The position numbers and the translations under genes were made by a program. The notes beneath the pieces were generated by a model. That model saw nothing but the letters and a program-made list of their open reading frames with translations. It had not been told where the DNA came from and ran no database searches. A stretch of 64,000 nucleotides of DNA from Mesocentrotus franciscanus (Eukaryota; Echinodermata; Echinoidea; Camarodonta; Strongylocentrotidae). Within the stretch, counting starts at the first letter, position 1. Each line of letters begins with the position of its first letter. Shown here piece after piece: positions 23,600 through 37,700 of the stretch. The stretch lies in contig CP137671.1 in assembly GCA_037976565.1 (NCBI GenBank), positions 25,918,813-25,982,812 of the forward strand, given 5' to 3'.

Positions 23600-25530
23600 G
23601 AATCCAATAAATGAAGATACATTCGGAGGTATATTAAAGACGCGGTCGCATTCATCTTGTTCCCATATCTTCCCAATCTTGAGATAGTTGTATCGAACAT
23701 ATGATTCAGAAATATACAAGGGGAAAAGACTGGATGTACCTAACAATATTGCCCAATAAATATAACAATCTCATTAATCATGCAAGCATTAATCGACCAT
23801 GTTTTAAAACAGCTTTTAAAGATATAACAAAACCAACCCGAATGTAGTAAATTGCCGTTTAGAAATATTTTTTTTTTTAAAGCTACACATGATAGATTAT
23901 TACTTTATATCAATATTTAATTACTATCACTATCTATATTTATAAAAACAACATTGCAAAATATTTTTTAAATAGTTTTTAGAAGTATTACAAAACCAAC
24001 GCCGTGTTTAATGATGCACAAAATTATCGAGACAAAACATTCCTAAAAATGGCAAATACCTCTATCTTATAATTTTCACAAACATCAATCAAGGATTTGT
24101 GAAACACACTGATTTGAAATATAAAATATCATATACTAATGTAATCCCTATGAATGTATACTGTGAATTAGGAGTCAGACATTTGAAACAAGCCAACAAA
24201 TCAATACAAACGAATTATTGCTACCAATAGGCAATTGTTTGCTATCACGATCTCGTTATTTACACACATGCAATCCACAAAAACAGTCACATGACGTATA
24301 TAATATGGAGAGTTTAGAAATAACTACTGAAAATCAATCATATTCTGTCTACGGATGTTGGCTTTATAATCATAAAGCCGATAAAGTACTAATATCAATG
24401 AATATAAAAACAAATTGATAACCGTGTAATATGAGCAAATCAATATTTGTGATGTATTTACGTAACCAAAATCGACTTTTGTAAACAGATAGCTGCGAGT
24501 CAGTCTCGTTTGTAGACCTTCCTATAATCAATTTCTAAAGAAGTGTAGTACAAGAAAAGCGTTCATTCATAGATACATTAAATTTCAATTTTTCAATATT
24601 TCAAATATGAGAAAATCATCACTTTTTATGTTGTACTTTAAACGTGAAAACCATATCATTTTTATATTTTCCCCAAAATGTAATGTCGGTACTAGTAAAC
24701 TATTTGATTATACCCGAAGTTGATTGGATTTCAATGGAAAGACACTTTGAAACTCATTTTCTTTTTCTTCTCCTTCTTGTTATTTTTCTTCCTCTTCTTC
24801 TTCTATTCATCCTTTTCCTTTTTCAGTTTTTTTTTCTTCAAATGAATCTATGGCCCAGTCCCTCAATTTACCCATATATCTTACAATTCATATCCACGCT
24901 TGGGAAATGATAAGCATTCATAAAAAAAAACTGTTTAAATAATACCATGATAACTCAATTTGTCAATTTCTCGTAGATAATAAATAATCACACTACTGGT
25001 CTTACGTCACTACGATTCCGTGTGAGCCGATTTAGCTTTTTTCCCCTTCAAGGAAGCGTGCAAAAGCTTGAGATTTAGATTTTATTAACCATAATTATGA
25101 CTATTCAGATCCTCGATCATTAAGGATTTACATGTTGAATGGTCATATTAAATGCTATCAAATCTTTTTCAAAATCGGATCAAAGTCACATCATGTAGTG
25201 CGCGCCAAGCTTTTAGGGTATCAAAAATCAGGTAATATCAGGAAAAGGGGTATCAAATTCAATGGTGATAAGAAGAAACGTGAACGGGTAGGAAATTCGA
25301 TATCCCCGGTCGGAAGTAGAGCTGCAGAGGGTACGATAGGATTTTAAAATATCATGGAACTCCTTTTCCTTTTAGGCTAGAAAGTCTAGTTAGAATTAAT
25401 CCTCGAATAGGCTGTACAATACCATGAAAGATATAAAATCTTTCTTAAGGGTCTATTAATCGGAGATGTAAGACGAATTTCCCTGTCAGGGGGTATCAAA
25501 CCTACTCTTGACTTCGATGCTCGTTGAGGG
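23600..25530. other. 3' flank of the SAMHD1-like gene; no other gene seen
   Basis: AT-rich DNA with no supported exon on either strand. Confidence 0.45.
25081..25086 (-). promoter_or_regulatory. Possible polyadenylation signal of the SAMHD1-like gene
   Basis: TTTATT on the + strand is AATAAA on the - strand, 450 bases beyond the stop codon at 25537. It is plausible for a 3' UTR but has no independent support. Confidence 0.3.
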
Positions 25531-25536
25531 TGCTTT

Positions 25537-25712
25537 TCAGAAAATGATCTGGCGCTTGGAGGAGCCTAATGTGACTTTAACCTCTGGTTCAGGGGATCGC
25601 GAACCTCTGGGACTAGACTCAGCCGACGCCGTTCCAACAGCAGCAGCAGCATCAGGAGGGTTTGACATCAGACTTTGAATACCTGCGTCCACATCAGTAC
25701 TGACAAACGAAC
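25537..25712 (-). CDS. SAMHD1-like terminal exon
   Basis: The exon is 176 bases, phase 1 in, with acceptor GAAACAG and stop TGA at 25537-25539. It encodes [20 protein letters not shown], then an Ala run, then [20 protein letters not shown] and RQIIF. It is low-complexity and disordered-looking. The end resembles human KSRVQLF only loosely. Frame and stop are clean. Confidence 0.8.
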
Positions 25713-28700
25713 CTGTTTCAAGGGATTAAAAACAACATACGTATACTGTTATTAGTAGTAGTAAAAGTAGTATTACAGGCTTCTAAGCTATCCTCATTTC
25801 TTGACTTTCTCCCCCTTTATTTTTTTTGGTACCATGCTTGTACTTTGCCTACTTTTCCCCAAAATATCTTATATTTTCTTACACTTTTTCGTTTTTCTAC
25901 TTTTATTTCAATTTTATGTAAAATATTTATACAAAGCAATCATACATGAGAATCTTTACCCACGAGAACATTGTGTAAATATGAACATTTTCTAAACCAG
26001 GGTATTGCGTTTTGTTTGCTTTTAGTTGAAACCAACGTGGCAATACGATGTATACATGATGTGGGCCACAACCCCATATTGCACACTCTTTCATTAACGT
26101 TGTAAATTTTGTCAGAATGTACATTGTTCATGTACTTACATACATATGTGATTTACTGACGACAATAGTTCAAGAAATTCATAACAATAATAAGACATTT
26201 GAAAATTCCCAAACTCGCTAGCTCCAATAAAATGTCATTTCGTTACAAAAGAAAATATATTAACATAATTTTTCATTTAGGTAGTTGCATAGGAATGAGA
26301 TTCTTTAGACAGAGCTTTTGATGTAGGCATTAATGACACAAGTCCCATAATGTATCATGCTCTTTGAGACCACTCTTTTGTTATCTCTCATATCAATGCC
26401 TATTTATGTCTACTTATAGTAATGATATCATCTGTAACTCTTTCTCACTTTACAAACCCCACCCTCTCTCTCTCTCTCTTTGTCTGTCGTGCGCTCTCTC
26501 TCTCTCTCTCTGTCGCGCGCTCTCTCACTCAATCACTCTTCGGTTTCTGTCTATCATGCTTCTCCTCTCCTTGATTTACTTCTGCATCACCAGGAACCCT
26601 GAATTGTGTCTTCTTTTTCTTTCTTTTACTTTTTGCTTAATATAATTGTCAGGGCTCACAAGGCATCAAGCTTTGCTTATTTTGGAGCTCTGGCCAGTTC
26701 TGTTTAAAATCTGTTTAGATTTCTTCATATATGTTGTAATGTATACCGATTTTTTGTATTCTGAACTAAATAATCAAATGAAATGAATACATATATATAT
26801 ATATAGAGAGAGAGAGAGACAGTATAGTTGATCTGTGGGTCTCCCAGCAAATTGATTTTTCTCGAAAATCAATTATTATTAAAAACAAATATTATGGCAA
26901 TTTTGACAACACTATTGTAGAACTACTTGGATGGGGGGTGGCACACCACTAGAATTCCCTCATAAATTAGGGGATCTACATGTAACCTATTATCTCCTGA
27001 AAATTAAACCTCTCGCTCTTCACCCAAACAACAAGATTGGAAATAAAATATAGGACAACATTTCCTTATGAAAAATGCTAAATCGCTTTGTTATTTGAAC
27101 TTTGTGTCCCAAGCTATATCCGCAACCAAGTAATGACAATTTATTCTCGTAAATGTCGCCTGCTTACAATTTGGTATCCTAAGACACAAGGCAACATGCA
27201 TACAATATATAGTCTCAGGCCATCTTGATTTAATGTTATGCATTGAGTTATGTCATTTCCCAGAATAAGGAAAGGTGAATTTACTGAAAAGAGACACGGA
27301 GAAACAGACGTATGGGGACAGAGAGAGAGAGAGAGAGAACATGGGGATGGACACTTGAAAGAGGGAGGGAGGAGACTTAGACAGAAATAGAAACAGAAAA
27401 AGAAAAAGATATTATACGATGTAAACAGAGGCAGAGACTGATTGCGAGAGGGGAAGAGGTAAAACAAAATTAAACAGGTACCCATAGGAAAGTAAAAGGT
27501 ATGCCGCAGATCTGCCGCAGGATCTGCCGCAGGCTTTTAGTCTGCGGCAAAGAGTATGCTGAAGTATGCAGCAGAAAGAAACTTTGCTGCAAACTTGCCG
27601 CATACCAGTATGCCGCAGGAACTGTCAGTCTGCGGCAGAAAGAAACTTTGCTGCAGACTCGCCGCATACCAGTATGCTTCAGGAACAGTCTGCGGCAGAT
27701 CTGCTACAGTTATTAATGTGGGAAATTATACAGTCTGCGGCAAGGCTATAGGCTGCCATTTAGGAGAATTAAGCGAAATAGTGAACAAACATGAAAACCC
27801 ATCTTATCTAAGTCAACGCAGCTTAGAAATGATCGGCACCAAATGGCCAATACAACTGCACATCTATCCAGTTGGGTCACAGGTTCCAAATCTTGGAAGT
27901 TCTGCTTCTTTTTATGTACGAGCCTTTTCCTTTCAACAAGCCAAATGATTGGCGGGTCATACATCAACTTGCTGCAATCGTCCTTGCGCTCAATTGGCTA
28001 GAGAACATTAATGTGTATATTGGCATTGTTATCTTTTGTGACTCTGTAAGCGCCCTGCTTGCCAGAAAGGATGGAAAAGATATAACATTTGTAACTGAAA
28101 TTATTACTTTAAGTATAAAATGATCTTATCAAGGAAAATACATATACTTAGAATGGATTCCTAGCCATTGTGGTGTACACGGAATTGAAATGGCAGATTT
28201 TTTGCAAAATCTGCTTTACAAAATAACATTGAGTATAAAACACGCTTGCTTACATTAGTTTTTATCACCTGACGAATTGTTGCAGCGGCGCACGAAACGT
28301 CGTGATCTTTTAGATCCCTTATTGACCACATTGCGAGAAAAACGAATATTATTTTCGAAACATTGAAATTTGTAATAAATTATCCTTTTCTTAAATAAAG
28401 AGTATTATTACCAAAAAGTATATAAAACTCTGGCTAGACAGATGGAATAATTCTTATAGTTTTCTTAGACAGATACTGCCTGCATTAAATCAACCATATT
28501 TATGTAATTTGAACAGATTTAAAGAAAGTGTTCTCCATAGATTAAGACTAGGGGTGATAAGTTTGAACTTAGATCTCTTCAGATTAAATATACACCCGAC
28601 AGGCTATTGCAATAACTGCATAGGACTTATTGAAACTGTAAACCACTCTCTCACCGAATGCCCGAAGTAGCCTAAATTACAGAAAAAAGCTATGTTACTC

Positions 28701-31700
28701 GTATAAACTAATATATCACATCCACAGAAAAACAAGACACTAATTAAAATTTCAGAAATAATTAAACAAAAAGCAATAGTTCGCTTCGAGTTAAGAACAA
28801 AGCGGCTGTATCAAAACAATTAAATTCATTTTTCCCCTTATCTTTTTCTCTCACTAATAAAGCCCGCAATACTTGTTACTAATTTGACCATTTAATTTTC
28901 TATCACTTTCCATGATCGCCCCCAGCATCACGTGCCAGCTGGCACCCCCTCACCTATGCCGGAGTGACCTAGGTTTAAAATTACACATTTCTTATTTCTA
29001 ATCGAATTACACATGTGCCTACAGAGGTGATATTTGAGAGCGCGCGCGTAAACACAAGTACGTACAACTAGCTAGGCCGTCTCGTTCCAAATTTATTGAA
29101 TTATATAATTTTCTCAAACAAAATAAGCAAAAAGAAAAATGATGGAAAAGAAAAATTCAAAAAAAAAAGTCATTTTATTCATTTATGACATGTAATTGTA
29201 CATATGTTTATATATATATATATATAAATTATATATAAATAATTCATAAAATAGTGGGTGGCAAAAATAGTCAACTGTGACTTATTGCCAAACAAACTCA
29301 AATCAGGAAAGAAAGAAAAAAGGACCATGCAACCAACCAAGTACATATAGTAGTACCATGAGTTTGCCCGGCTGCGCCCATCGTGATCTTGTCAATTCCC
29401 GTGTTAGCCACTTTTATTTGTCTTTTAAGCTTCTGTCAAACCAAACATGTAATTGTAATTTGCTTCAAGTTCTTACTGGTACCAGGAAGATTAGAACAGT
29501 CTCATCTTCCTGCTGGTACCATGATGAGAGTTATTTGTTACATAACGAGGAAACAGAGGAGTTAACGGACTGTTTCAAACTTTTTTGTTGTGCCACGTGG
29601 TCAGGATCTTATCTTCATGCAGCCCCACTAACTCACTATTTTGTTGTAACTCTTGTGTAGTGTCTGCTTAGTAGCATATGGATCTGTGACTCTACTCTGG
29701 ACCAGGGGCGGCGATCCCGGGGGACTGAAAATTTGAAAAAGTGCTTTAAAAAAATGTATAGCAAATACTGACTAAAGGCTGCAACACACTTTTAAGCTTT
29801 GGAGGGCCCAAGAGTGCAGCGTTTAGACAAATAAAAATGCAAAAATCTTCTCACTCGGGAGCTACGCTCCCTCGCATAATATCCTTCAAAATGTACAAGT
29901 AAATACCGAGAAAAGTTAAGTGTGAAAAAAGTATATTGCTTGTTTTTATACGATAGTTTTGCTAAAGATGTACAACAAAACTTCAAAAAAACTGTGAGGG
30001 GGTAGTCACTTCCCTCTCGTTCAGTATGCTCCCTCGCACTTGCGTACTGATGGGGCTTGGGGGTAGTTCTCCCCAAAATAAAATCCAAAGTGGTTAATTT
30101 CTAATTCGATCCAGGGATTTACAAATGCTGCTAAAATGGCATGATTTGTCACTGAGCTTCCGAGGGCTCTGTCCTCTGGACCCCTCCTAGACCCCTAAGG
30201 CGGGCCCCTGGTTGCTCATCTGACCGTAATTAACTGCCTAAAACACCTGAGCTTCCGGACCCCACCAGGGCCCTAAAGCGGGTCCCTGGATACTCATCTG
30301 ACCGTTATTAAATGCCTAAAACCCCTGAGCTTCCGGGGGCCCTGCCCCCTGGACCCCACCAAGGGCCCTAAGGCGGCCCTGGATGCTCATCTGACCGTAA
30401 TTAGCTGCCTAAAAAGCCTGGGCTTTCGGGGGCTCCGCCTCCTGGACCCCACCACGGCCCTAAGGCCGGTCCCTGGATGCTCCCCTTACCGTTATTTAAT
30501 GCCTAAAACCCCTGAGCTTCAATTAGTGACCTGCTTGCCAGCGTCACAAATAAGATATACAAAATATATGCTCATCTGACGGTAATTAAATTCCTAAAAC
30601 CCCTGAGCTTCCGGGGCTTCGCCCCCTGGATGCTCCTCTGACCTTTATCAAATGCCTAAAACCCCTGAGCTTCATGGGGCTCCGTCCCTTGACCCCCGCC
30701 GGGGCTTTGCCCCGGACCCCACGTCAATTTACGCTCCACTTGCTTCGCTCGCTTTGCTCTACCTGATCGTAAATACTTTAGCCCCCCACTTTGAAAAACG
30801 TTCCGCGGGGCCTGCATGTAACATGTAAGAGTGGTGGTGATGCAGATTTTTTCTTCCCCCAAAAAAAAACGTTTTTGCTCATTACGCCACTGCTCCCTCG
30901 TCCCTCGCATTTCGTCCCCCGGTCATGAAAAGAAAACGCCACCCCTGGACCAATGTGTATGTAGTTATTGTATTTCTACCTCTACCTCTACTTATGCACT
31001 GTGTTAAGCACACATTTGTAGAAATTTTAAAGCAATTTTGCCTGTTCTGTTTCTACTTTAAGGTGCTAGAATGTAATGATGCAATGTTGTTGTTGTTTAG
31101 GTTTATGGGCGTTTATCATTTAGGAGTGAATATTTAAGCCTCTTCTGTGAGGATTTTTTTTTCCTTTCAAATTAGATTTACTTTTTTAAATATATAGATT
31201 TGGATAAATTGGATTCTTCAAAGTTAAAGTTTTTTTAATGCTGAAGAGGTCAGTGGCTGGCGAGCAAAAGGCATAACTGCTATATTGGACGTCCAAGGAC
31301 CAACCCGGACACGGTACCTTGAGACAAGTTTGTCAACTCAGCCTAATGCTGAGCCTATGCCCTCCGACGTCCACCAATGCAATGTATGGCTCTCCAGCAG
31401 CCTTCCTGCAAGGCTGCATACTTAATTGCCACGTACTTGCATGTTGAAACCTTGCCGCAGACTGGGGTGGATATGAAAGAGTATACGACAAGGCTGCGGC
31501 AAGTCTGCGGCAAGTATGCAGCAGGTCTATATGGGATATGAAATTTATGAATATTCATGATAAAGAGTATCCGGCAATGTTGCGGCAAGTCTGCGGCAAA
31601 ACTAATTTGCATGTGAAAATGATGACTGTCTGCGGCAAGTATGCGGCAGGCACATTTCTTTGATATGGGTAGACATATAGCAGAACAGTATGGTGAGAGA

Positions 31701-34700
31701 GGGAGAGAGAGATTGGAGGGGGTAAACAGAGACAGAGACTGATAGAAAGAGGTAATATGATAGACAGAATGAATGGGAAAGAGCTGGGGCAGGGAGTGAC
31801 AAACAGAGATTGAGCGAGACATAAAACATGGATCCCTGTTTTCAGGCCATAGCCCAATTTCCCATTGTACAGTATACATACAGGACGCGAACATTTCTCA
31901 GTCTCATGTCAGGCTCATTGGATGAAACTATCGGGTATCCCTGCAAAGGAGGAGACAGGTCTTACCTGAACCGGAGCTGGGGCTGGTAAGAGGGCTAACG
32001 GCGCTTATGACCTTCAGCTTGACGGGTGTGGTTGGGACGGAGCGTCGCCTCCCATGAATCAAATCAAGCCTGGTCTTGCATCTGGACCTGTCCTTCTTGA
32101 TGGTCTCTCGATCTAATTTGGGTACCTTTGTGTAGATGCGGACGGTGACGTCTACCAGTCGCTGCGGCAGGTCGGCTGGGAGCTGGTCAAAAATGAGCGA
32201 TGCAACGATCAGTAGGCTTATTATAAATTCTAGTAACCTAAGTACTGCCTTCAGACTAATAAATACTTGAGCCTAACCCTCGCAAAGGCATATACAGGGT
32301 ATAAGGTTTAACTATTCAACAACACCTGCATCAGGAACTTTTGAAGGATCAATGCTCCCCAGTTTTATTGGTCTTAATATTTGTGGTCCTATGGTTGCTG
32401 TATCCTAACCTTTATTTTAGGGTTCTTTGATTTGGTTTGATTTGATTTATTTTTCCACTCAAATATCCACAAATAAAAATGACATATATAGACCATACAG
32501 TATTACAATATATAATAGAACAAATGAATTGTACAAGTAACGAAAAACTGATAAGTATGTACGTAATAACATAAGTTTACAGAGTACATTTAAGTTTGAG
32601 AATAAGTTTGCTTGATTTAACTGAGAGGGGAAAAAGGGAATCTCAGAAAAGCTAGGCTTGTTGAGCGAGATTCCCAGTATAAATTAGGTACTAGACCATC
32701 GTCAGCGTGCATCAAATCCTGCACATGTCTGCTCCGACTCCGCATACATCAGTCTGCCGTTGCCAGGTCGAACAAGCTCAAGGTGTGTCCGACCTAGCAA
32801 CCAGCAACATAAACTATTGTACACCGAACAAGCAAGCGCGTAGTTAGGATTTGATTTTAGGGGGGGGGGGCGGTAGTGAGCACGCGAAGTGTGCGAATCA
32901 CAAAGCTTTAACGTTTAATTATTAGAGAGAATGAAGACGATTCGTTGTACCGTTCTCGACTATTAATCCTTGTTGAATTCAGTTCCCCCCTCCCGCGCGA
33001 AGCGCAGAAGCTTTGACGTTTCATTCAAATTATTAGAGATAGAAGACGATTCGTGGTACCGTTCTCGACTCTTAATCCTTGTTTGAATTCAGTTTCCCTT
33101 CTCCCGCTCGAAGCGCGGAAGCTTTGACGTTCCATTTAATAATCAAATATGTTCTTTGTCTGTTCCTTTTTCTTCCTACGTCCTCTTTCTTTTTTTTTTT
33201 TTTTTTTTGGCCGGCGTTTTTGGGGTCGACCGCCCCATCGCCCCCTGGCTACGCGCCTGCAAACAATCCCCGACAAAAGAAACACAAAGACCCGTCATAG
33301 GCGACCGAACCCACGCGTCCTCAAACACGCACAAACCAGAAAACACGCTGATAACAGATGATAAGAAAAGAAAAGAAAAATGCATGCGCTGGGTACCTGA
33401 TTGGATGTTAGTTGAAACATGAATATTCTGAGGTGGAATGAAATTTGTTTGAATTTTTTTTTCCAACAAATAAATGTTATGTATGGGAAAAGAAGCTTTC
33501 ATTATTTATTATTCTCACTGCTCGTTTTTGTAACAAGACAATTCTGTTAGTGTGGATTTTTCGTGCGTTTCCCCACGCAAGAATACCATAGTTTAGATAG
33601 GGAAGAATGAGGGTAGAGTAAAGGGTCAACAAAATACGGGAAGGCAAGAAAGATTTAGTTTGTTGGTCACCCCTATGATATGGCATCCTTCTCGAACATT
33701 GGTTTGTTTGAAGACCATTTAGTGCAAAGATACTTCGAGGTAATATAATTGCTGCCCACTTCAAAAAAAAATTCTCCTTTTATTTTAGTCCGAAGTTTAT
33801 AAGTTTTTAAGTTTTAGTCCGAATTACTTCACTGCGAAGATCTTTTAGGTTTGACAGTATATGGTTTTTTGATCGAAAATCCGAATGCTGGTTATTTCAA
33901 CGTTATTGGCGTCGACATTTTGCTTCGTCCAGGTTTTTTAGAGCAGAGAAAAGGGTTGCTGTACTCGCATTGCTCTTGTATGAACAGCATTGTCATTGGG
34001 GAATTTCAATAGTCTAGAGATTTGTTTGCAGATTAATCTATCAAACTTACAATCGGACACAGTAGCGTACGCAGGATTTTTTCAACGGGGGGTGGGTTAA
34101 CATTTGAAAATCGCGCCGAAAATTTTGCAACGACTCGGAATAAGCGGGGGTAAGAGCACTTTTTGGTCCCGGAAATTGGAAAATTATACCGACCGATATT
34201 TTGGTCAGTGGGGGGTAAGGTCTGTTTTTGTCTCGCCTGCGTAGCAAAGAGCGAGACATAGGGGCCGCTTTTCCGGTGGCGGCGGCGGCGGCGACGACGG
34301 CGTCAACATCAAAAACTTAACCAAGGTTAAGTTTTTTTAATTTTTTAAATAATTTGGAAAGTATAAGTTCTCATTCAATGAAACTTAGACTAAAGGGTTA
34401 TCAAGTATCCCCAATCATGTGAGGAGAACTTCAGGTCACAACATAAAAGGTCAAAGGTCATTTAAGCTCAACAAACTTAGACTATGTTGTGGCATCATCA
34501 TCAAAAACTTAACCTGAGGTTAAGGTTTTGAATTTTTAATATAATTTTGAAAATGTATAAGTTATTATTCAATGAAACCTAGACTGAAGGGTTATCAAGT
34601 ATCCCCATTCATGTGAGTGGAATTTCAGGTCACTTAGTCAAGGTCAAAAGTCATTTCCGGTCATCAAACTTAGACTATGTTGTGGCATCAGGTTAAGATT

Positions 34701-37700
34701 TTGAATTTTTATCGTAATTTTGAAAGTATACATTCCTATTCCATGAAACTTGAAAATAAGGGTTATCAAGTATCACCAATCATGTGATTAGTCTTTTAGG
34801 TGACAAATTCAAGGTCAAATGTAATTTCAGGTCTGCAAACTTAGACTATGTTGTGGCATCAGGTTAAGATTTTGAATTTTTATTGTACTTTTGAAACTAT
34901 ACAGGCGCGGGGCCAGTGTACAATTAAAACCCCGAAAAGTCGTAAAAGCTTTTGAATTCGTAACGGCTATCGAGGACCTGTTTGGAGAGAGGAGCAAAAT
35001 TCGTCCAAAATGCAACTTCGCGTATCTCCTTATTTTACCACCAAAGATCGTGAATTTTTAGAGCACCAACATAATGATAATATTATTATTCAAAAAATTT
35101 TCATTCAAAACTGTTTGGTATTATTAAAGATATAGGTACTTTTCAGTTTCAGAGGTCTGTGAAAAGAGGCTTCGTTTTTTCCAGACATAACCGAGCGACA
35201 ATATGAATATGCAAACAATTAACATTTTACTAGACTTTCAACTCCAGTCTCACTCTCAGCGAAGTTTCGTATTTGAGCAGTTAGTAGTTTTGTGTAAAAA
35301 TGCTTTCAAAACTAGGGGAAGATTCATGAAAAGACTGGAAACTACAACTATATCGGAAGTGTACGCATGCGCTGTTTGCTTCACCGCGCTCACCGGCCAT
35401 GCATCACAGAACATGCATACCATATATGGAAATGCGTCATCGATCAGCTGTATTTACGCTGTGGCTAAGGCAGGGCTACTGGGTCTAGTAAGTCGATTGA
35501 GCTGAGTTACAATTACAGCAAAGAACTCCACCATATTTTCACAGCTAGTACAGATACAGATACACCGTAGACCACAAAATACTTGTAAATACTCTCACAA
35601 GTCTGGGTATCCAGGACCAGGCTCTCGAATGGTTTGAATCGTATCTTTCATGCCATTCACAGTCTGTCCTTTTGAATGGTTTCACATCCTCCCCCAGGCC
35701 ACTTGGCTGTGGAGTACCCCAAGGCTCTGTGGGCGGGCCCACCTTATTTTCAATTTATCTAACTGGTCTCAGAAATGTTTTTCAACGTCACTCTGTTCGC
35801 TATCATTTATATGCAGATGACATACAAATTTTTGTTTCTTTTCCGCCGCATCAAATTCAAGCTTCCCAAACCTTGCGCAATTTAGAAAATTGCATCGCTG
35901 ATATTGACGCCTGGATGAAGTCACATTCTTTGCTATTAAATCACAGTAAATGCGAATTCATTCTTTTCGGCTCAAAATCTCAGTTGAACAAATTAAATAT
36001 AGACTCCATTTCTATTTCCGGTAACACCATTCCTTTATCAAATTCATGTCGCGATCTTGGCGTTATTCTTGATTCTCAAATGTCTATGTCTAAACAAATC
36101 ACCAGCATTTCCAGATCAGTTCGCTATCAATTGCGCAATATTGGCTTCATACGGAAATATCTGACTCGTTCGGCAACAGAGAAACTTGTTCACTCACTTA
36201 TTTCTTCACGTCTGGATTTCGGCAACAGTCTACTCTATAATTTACCAAATTCACAAATTGCACAGTTACAAAAACTACAAAACGCAGCTGCACGCATTAT
36301 TTCTCTGTCAAGCAAACGTAGTCACATTACCCCTATCTTACAAAATCTCCATTGGTTGCCCGTAAAAGAACGTATAATCTTCAAAATCCTTCTTTTAGTT
36401 CATCAAATCATGAACAGAACAGCTCCTGAATACAACCAGTCTTTAGTTCACCTCTACCAACCCACACGTACTCTCCGATCCTCCAACTCTGGTCTTCTAC
36501 ATATACCACCTTCAAAGAAATCTTGGGGGGAACGAGCTTTTGCTCATGCCGGACCAGCCCTGTGGAATTCACTTCCACATGGGCTGAAGATCTCCGATTC
36601 TTCAACGTCTTTTAAGAGCAACCTTAAATCCCATTTGTTCAATTTTGCGTTTTGAAGACAGACATTCATTCATTCTTTCATTTTTGTATTTTCTTTCTTA
36701 TGTAAATGTACACGATTCTTTGTCATGATGTAATGTAATACCTAATATTTTGAAGCGCCTTGAGCATTTAATTAAAATGGATAATGGCGCTATATAAATC
36801 TCATGTATTATTATTATTATTATTATTATTATTTATTTATAAGTCATTGTTTTGCTAAATTTCGACCACACATCAGCATGTTTTACTCGCATCATTACAA
36901 AGACCAAACCGTCTATGCTTCGATCATCATCATGAGATTCATACACACACAGTGCAGTCCTGCACGTATCTACAGTACGTGTGACTACAATTCACCAGCA
37001 CGAACCCTTATAGATGGGACTAGTCCTACGCTTCCGCGAACGTTTTGCCCTGGGTTCGTTGATGACATTGCCTTCGATTTTTTCCAGACATAACCGAGGG
37101 ACGTAAAATCATGAAAAGATATTCGGAGGAGAGCTTTAATATACTTTGATTTATCAGCTCCAACAGTCTCGATCTTGAGCAATGACGGAAAATATGAAAA
37201 ATACTGCAATATTTTCAGTGAAAAAACACAAAAATGGCGCTTCGTTTCGCACAGTTTTCCCTTTTAAAAACAGGATTTGACAACTAACTGCAATATTTAT
37301 GAGTTAGAAAACTCTTCTTCTTCAATTTGACGCTTTAGTCATTTCATTTGGTGGTTTCTAAAGCGAGATATTACAGTTTAGCTGAGACTCTTTTGTAGCG
37401 GTTAAGCGTAAACAAGTTGTTTACTTTATGCAAAATAGGCTTCAAGGACGAAAGCTTTCGCACCATTAATTATACACTGGCCCCGTGCCTGTATACATGT
37501 ATTCCTATTCCATGAAACTTGTACCCGATGGTTATCAAGTATCACAAATCATATGACTCAAATTCTAGGTCACAAAGTCAAGGTCAAAGGTCATTTTAGG
37601 TCAGTAGACTTGGTTTATATTTTTCACAACTTAATATGAGAATTAATAAATCAATTTTTGTTATTTATTCATATTTCATGAAAGTTATCAATCTTGGTAC

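Noticed and set aside
35203..35505. 100-codon + strand frame upstream of the LINE
   Set aside because: It lies within the TIR element body, has no start context or family match, and does not join the RT frame.
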